From NCBI GenBank assembly GCA_040768845.1, contig JAXGME010000002.1, positions 186,001-250,000 of the forward strand: a stretch of 64,000 nucleotides of DNA. Reading direction: 5' to 3'. The notes under the pieces were generated by a model. That model saw nothing but the letters and a program-made list of their open reading frames with translations. It made no database searches and was not told where the DNA came from. This document shows positions 61,267 through 64,000 of this stretch, piece after piece. How positions within the stretch are numbered: the stretch's first letter is position 1; the number at the start of each line of letters is the position of its first letter. The position numbers and the translations under genes were made by a program. This DNA comes from JAEZHK01 sp040768845 (GTDB taxonomy: Bacteria; Bacillota; Clostridia; Christensenellales; Aristaeellaceae).

Positions 61267-61647
61267 ATGAACACCCCCGAAACCCTGAAGTATTCCAAAT
61301 CTCACGAGTGGCTCGAAACGCTTCCGGACGGCGCGGTGCGCGTCGGCATCACCGACTACGCCCAGAGCCAGCTGGGCGACATCGTGTTTGTCAACCTGCC
61401 CGCCCCCGGCGATGGCGTCGCCGCCGGCGGGGCCCTGGCCGATGTGGAATCGGTCAAGGCGGTTTCGGATATCTTCAGCCCGGCGTCCGGCCGCGTGCGC
61501 GAAGTGAACACGGCCCTCGAAGACGCGCCCGAATCCATCAACCAGGACCCCTACGGGGCCTGGCTGTGCGTGATTGAAGACGTGGGCGAAACCGAGGACC
61601 TCATGGACGCGGCGGCCTACGCGGCGTTTTGCGAGGAGGAAGGCTGA
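61267..61647 (+). CDS. gcvH: Glycine cleavage H protein
   Basis: 126 residues. The lipoylated lysine is residue 64 in VESVKAVSD; YSKSHEWLE at the start, GITDYAQSQLGDIVFVNLP and the C-terminal AYAAFCEEE complete the family pattern. The lipoyl arm carries the aminomethyl group between GcvP, GcvT and dihydrolipoamide dehydrogenase. TAAGGAGG stands before the start. The stop overlaps the next start by one base. Confidence 0.97.
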   Translation: MNTPETLKYSKSHEWLETLPDGAVRVGITDYAQSQLGDIVFVNLPAPGDGVAAGGALADVESVKAVSDIFSPASGRVREVNTALEDAPESINQDPYGAWLCVIEDVGETEDLMDAAAYAAFCEEEG

Positions 61648-62954
61648 TGGGCGGGTATCTTCCGTCGTCTCCGGACGAGCGAACGGCGATGCTCCGCGAG
61701 ATCGGCCTTGAAGACGCCGGCCAGCTGTACCGCGATGTGCCGGACGCGCTGAAGATTGACCGCCTCAACCTGGCCGACGGGCTGAGCGAGCTGGAGGTTT
61801 CCCGCGCGCTCCGGGACATGGCGGCAAAGAACCGGGTCTACCGGTCGATCTTTCGCGGCGCGGGCGCCTACCACCACTACATTCCCGCCATCGTCAAGTC
61901 GGTGACTTCCAAAGAGGAATTCGTCACCGCCTACACCCCCTATCAGGCGGAGATCAGCCAGGGCATTCTCCAGTCCATCTTTGAATATCAGACCCTGGTG
62001 TGCGAACTGACGGGCCTCGACGCCGCCAACGCCTCCGTCTACGACGGCGCCACCGCCGCGGCGGAGGCCGTGGCCATGTGCTGCGACAAAAGACGCCCCC
62101 GGGCGCTGGTGGCCGCCACCGCCAGTCCCCAGGTGAAGGCCGTGCTGGCCACCTACTGCGCCGGCTACGGCTGCCGCCTGGACGAGGTGCCCGAAAGGGG
62201 CGGCCGGGTGGACCCGGAGGCCCTTCGCGCCCTGCTGGGCCCGGACGCCGCCTGCCTTTTGCTGCCCTCGCCCAACCACTACGGGCTGATCGAGGACGCG
62301 GAGGCCCTGGGCGACATTGTCCACGCCGCGGGCGCAAAGCTGATCCTGTCCGTCAACCCCATCGCCTGCGCGCTGTACCGGTCGGCGGGCGAAGCGGGCG
62401 CGGACATTGCGGTGGGCGAAGGCCAGCCGCTGGGCATGCCCCTCTCCTTCGGCGGGCCCTACCTGGGCTTCATGGCCGCGAAGGCGGAACTGATGCGAAG
62501 GCTCCCCGGCCGCATTGTGGGCGAAACGACGGACGGCTGCGGCAACCGCGCCTTTGTGCTGACGCTGCAGGCCCGTGAGCAGCACATCCGCCGCGAAAAG
62601 GCGGGCAGCAACATCTGCTCCAATCAGGCCCTTTGCGCGATGACCGCGTCGGTCTACGCCGCCGCCATGGGCGCGGAGGGCCTGGCGGAGGTCGCCCGCC
62701 AGTGCCACGCCAAGGCCGCCTACCTGGCGGACCGGCTTGCCGAAATCGGCTATCCCCGGCGGCACGGGGGCGACTTCTTCCACGAATTTCTGACGGAAGC
62801 GCCGCTGGGCGCGGCGCGGGCGCTCTCCGCGCTTTCGGAAAAGGACATTCTGGGCGGCCTGCCGGTGGACGGCGGCATCCTGTGGTGCGCCACGGAGATG
62901 AATTCCCGGGCCGACATTGACGAAATGATCGACATCCTAAAGGGGGTGCGCTGA
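61647..62954 (+). CDS. gcvPA: Glycine dehydrogenase (decarboxylating) subunit 1
   Basis: 435 residues from the ATG that overlaps the gcvH stop (TGATG). GGYLPSSPDERTAMLREIG at the start, FRGAGAYHHYIPAIVKSV, TPYQAEISQGILQSIFEYQT and the C-terminal MNSRADIDEMIDIL are GcvPA signatures. The large glycine decarboxylase of most bacteria is split here into PA and PB subunits, as is usual in Bacillota. PA lacks the PLP lysine, which is on PB. Confidence 0.96.
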   Translation: MGGYLPSSPDERTAMLREIGLEDAGQLYRDVPDALKIDRLNLADGLSELEVSRALRDMAAKNRVYRSIFRGAGAYHHYIPAIVKSVTSKEEFVTAYTPYQAEISQGILQSIFEYQTLVCELTGLDAANASVYDGATAAAEAVAMCCDKRRPRALVAATASPQVKAVLATYCAGYGCRLDEVPERGGRVDPEALRALLGPDAACLLLPSPNHYGLIEDAEALGDIVHAAGAKLILSVNPIACALYRSAGEAGADIAVGEGQPLGMPLSFGGPYLGFMAAKAELMRRLPGRIVGETTDGCGNRAFVLTLQAREQHIRREKAGSNICSNQALCAMTASVYAAAMGAEGLAEVARQCHAKAAYLADRLAEIGYPRRHGGDFFHEFLTEAPLGAARALSALSEKDILGGLPVDGGILWCATEMNSRADIDEMIDILKGVR

Positions 62955-62956
62955 CG

Positions 62957-64000
62957 ATGAAGCTGCTCTACGAAAAGGGCGCGCCGGGCCGCGCGCTCTC
63001 GATCCTGCCCGCATGCGACGTGCCGGCGCGCGAAATTCCGGAGGCCCTGGCGCGAAAAAAGGCGCCCCGCCTCGCGCACCTGTCTGAGACGGAGATCAGC
63101 CGCCACTACACCCAGCTCGCCGGGCGCACACACGGCGTTAACGATGGATTCTATCCGCTGGGCTCCTGCACCATGAAGTACAACCCCAAGATTGACGACG
63201 AGATGGCCGCCCTGCCAGGCTTTGCGCTCATCCATCCGCTGCAGCCGGAGGCCGACGCCCAGGGCTGCCTCGAGGTGCTGGACGCCCTCCGCGGCATCCT
63301 CACCGAGGTGACCGGCATGGACGACATGACCTTTCAGCCCGCGGCGGGCGCCCACGGCGAGCAGACGGGGCTTTTGATGATCAAGGCCTACCACGCCGAC
63401 CGGGGCGATACGCGCCGCACAAAGGTGATCGTGCCCGACTCCGCCCACGGCACCAACCCCGCCTCCGCCTCGATGGCGGGCATGACGGTGGTTTCGATCC
63501 CCTCCACAGCGGACGGCTGCGTGGACCTCGAGGCCCTTCGTCGGGCGGTGGGGCCGGACACGGCGGGGCTGATGCTGACCAACCCCAACACCCTGGGCAT
63601 CTTCGATCACAACATCCTGGAAATCACCCGCATCGTCCACGAGGCGGGCGGGCTCAACTACTACGACGGCGCCAACCTCAACGCCATCATGGGGGTGGTG
63701 CGGCCGGGGGACATGGGCTTTGACGTGGTGCACCTGAACCTGCACAAGACCTTTGCCACGCCCCACGGCGGCGGCGGGCCGGGCGCGGGCGCGGTGGGTG
63801 TCAAGGCGCTTCTGGCCCCCTTCCTTCCCGGGCCCCGGGTGGAAAAGGCCGGCGGCGGCTACCGCTTTGCGGCGCCGGACAAATCCATCGGCGCGGTCAA
63901 GGCGTTTTACGGCAACTTCCTCGTGGTGGTGCGGGCCCTCGCCTACGCCCTGACGCTGGGCGCGGACGGCATGCGCCTGGCCGCCACCACGGCGGTTTTG
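62957..64000 (+). CDS. gcvPB: Glycine dehydrogenase (decarboxylating) subunit 2, 5' part (3' cut by window edge)
   Basis: 348 codons are in the window and the frame is open to its last base, so about 130 residues are missing. The start ATG at 62957 is two bases after gcvPA. YPLGSCTMKYNPK, QPAAGAHGEQTGLL, DSAHGTNPASA, and HLNLHKTFATPHGGGGPG with the PLP-binding Lys264 are clear. With GcvPA it decarboxylates glycine and loads the aminomethyl group on GcvH. The dihydrolipoamide dehydrogenase gene, if in the operon, would be beyond the window. Confidence 0.95.
   Translation, partial: MKLLYEKGAPGRALSILPACDVPAREIPEALARKKAPRLAHLSETEISRHYTQLAGRTHGVNDGFYPLGSCTMKYNPKIDDEMAALPGFALIHPLQPEADAQGCLEVLDALRGILTEVTGMDDMTFQPAAGAHGEQTGLLMIKAYHADRGDTRRTKVIVPDSAHGTNPASASMAGMTVVSIPSTADGCVDLEALRRAVGPDTAGLMLTNPNTLGIFDHNILEITRIVHEAGGLNYYDGANLNAIMGVVRPGDMGFDVVHLNLHKTFATPHGGGGPGAGAVGVKALLAPFLPGPRVEKAGGGYRFAAPDKSIGAVKAFYGNFLVVVRALAYALTLGADGMRLAATTAVL

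Overview
The window is high-GC DNA (roughly two thirds G+C outside the rRNA genes) from what looks like an anaerobic, spore-lineage Bacillota, most likely a high-GC Clostridia. The evidence is a GerW/YtfJ sporulation protein behind a DUF2953 gene, the NfeD/FloA pair, a split glycine dehydrogenase (GcvPA/GcvPB) behind a tandem glycine riboswitch, a ferritin-like/rubrerythrin-type protein, a DUF1858 redox protein, strong AGGAGG ribosome binding sites and consensus sigma-A promoters. No genus can be assigned from the sequence alone. The ABC solute-binding proteins all carry plain signal peptides without a lipobox cysteine, which is unusual for a one-membrane Gram-positive.

Layout. 1-6.7 kb (+): end of a CapD-like sugar-nucleotide dehydratase, exonuclease III, DUF2953 + GerW, an RbsD/FucU mutarotase, an MBL hydrolase, DUF1858, a cluster of four DnaA boxes at 4391-4499, a ferritin-like protein and phosphoglucomutase. 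6.9-16.4 kb: a secreted SH3/peptidoglycan-binding protein (-), then NfeD, a secreted protein, FloA, a membrane protein, a LytTR regulator, the TldD/TldE protease pair and a GlsB-type membrane protein (+). 16.5-21.2 kb (-): branched-chain amino acid importer with a fused LivM-LivG. 21.3-25.0 kb (-): C39 peptidase, HAD phosphatase, secreted protein, DUF1622, YhcH and an RpiB-family isomerase. 25.2-34.1 kb (+): a ribose/rhamnose-type sugar importer and an AfuABC/FbpABC-type importer. 34.1-35.5 kb (-): MATE exporter. 35.7-44.6 kb (-): a nine-gene polyol operon (CUT1 importer with two ATPases, zinc dehydrogenase, RpiB isomerase, DhaK, DhaL), divergent from a ROK regulator at 45.1 kb. 46.3-50.9 kb (-): an LRR secreted protein, an HTH protein and a membrane Ser/Thr kinase whose outer part has the same LRR module. 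51-52 kb: DMT transporter. 52.2-57.8 kb (-): a complete rRNA operon 16S-tRNAAla-tRNAIle-23S-5S-tRNAAsn. 58.2-59.8 kb: an orphan solute-binding-like protein and a Cys-Pro-repeat protein. 59.9-64 kb (+): glycine riboswitch and gcvT-gcvH-gcvPA-gcvPB (the last cut by the window end).

How the parts work together. The region is dominated by nutrient uptake: four complete ABC importers in under 30 kb, two of them next to RpiB-family isomerases, and one forming a self-contained polyol oxidation-phosphorylation-isomerisation pathway with its own ROK regulator. Less explained features are (i) a 168-bp element with 22-bp imperfect terminal inverted repeats present twice (12976-13143 and 23811-23978, about 95% identical), whose end supplies the TAG stop codon of the neighbouring gene in both places; (ii) the DnaA-box cluster built into a 14-bp perfect inverted repeat; (iii) the LRR/HTH/kinase cassette; (iv) an enlarged helix 6 in the 16S rRNA; (v) a Gln-to-Glu change in the Q-loop of both ATPases of the polyol importer.
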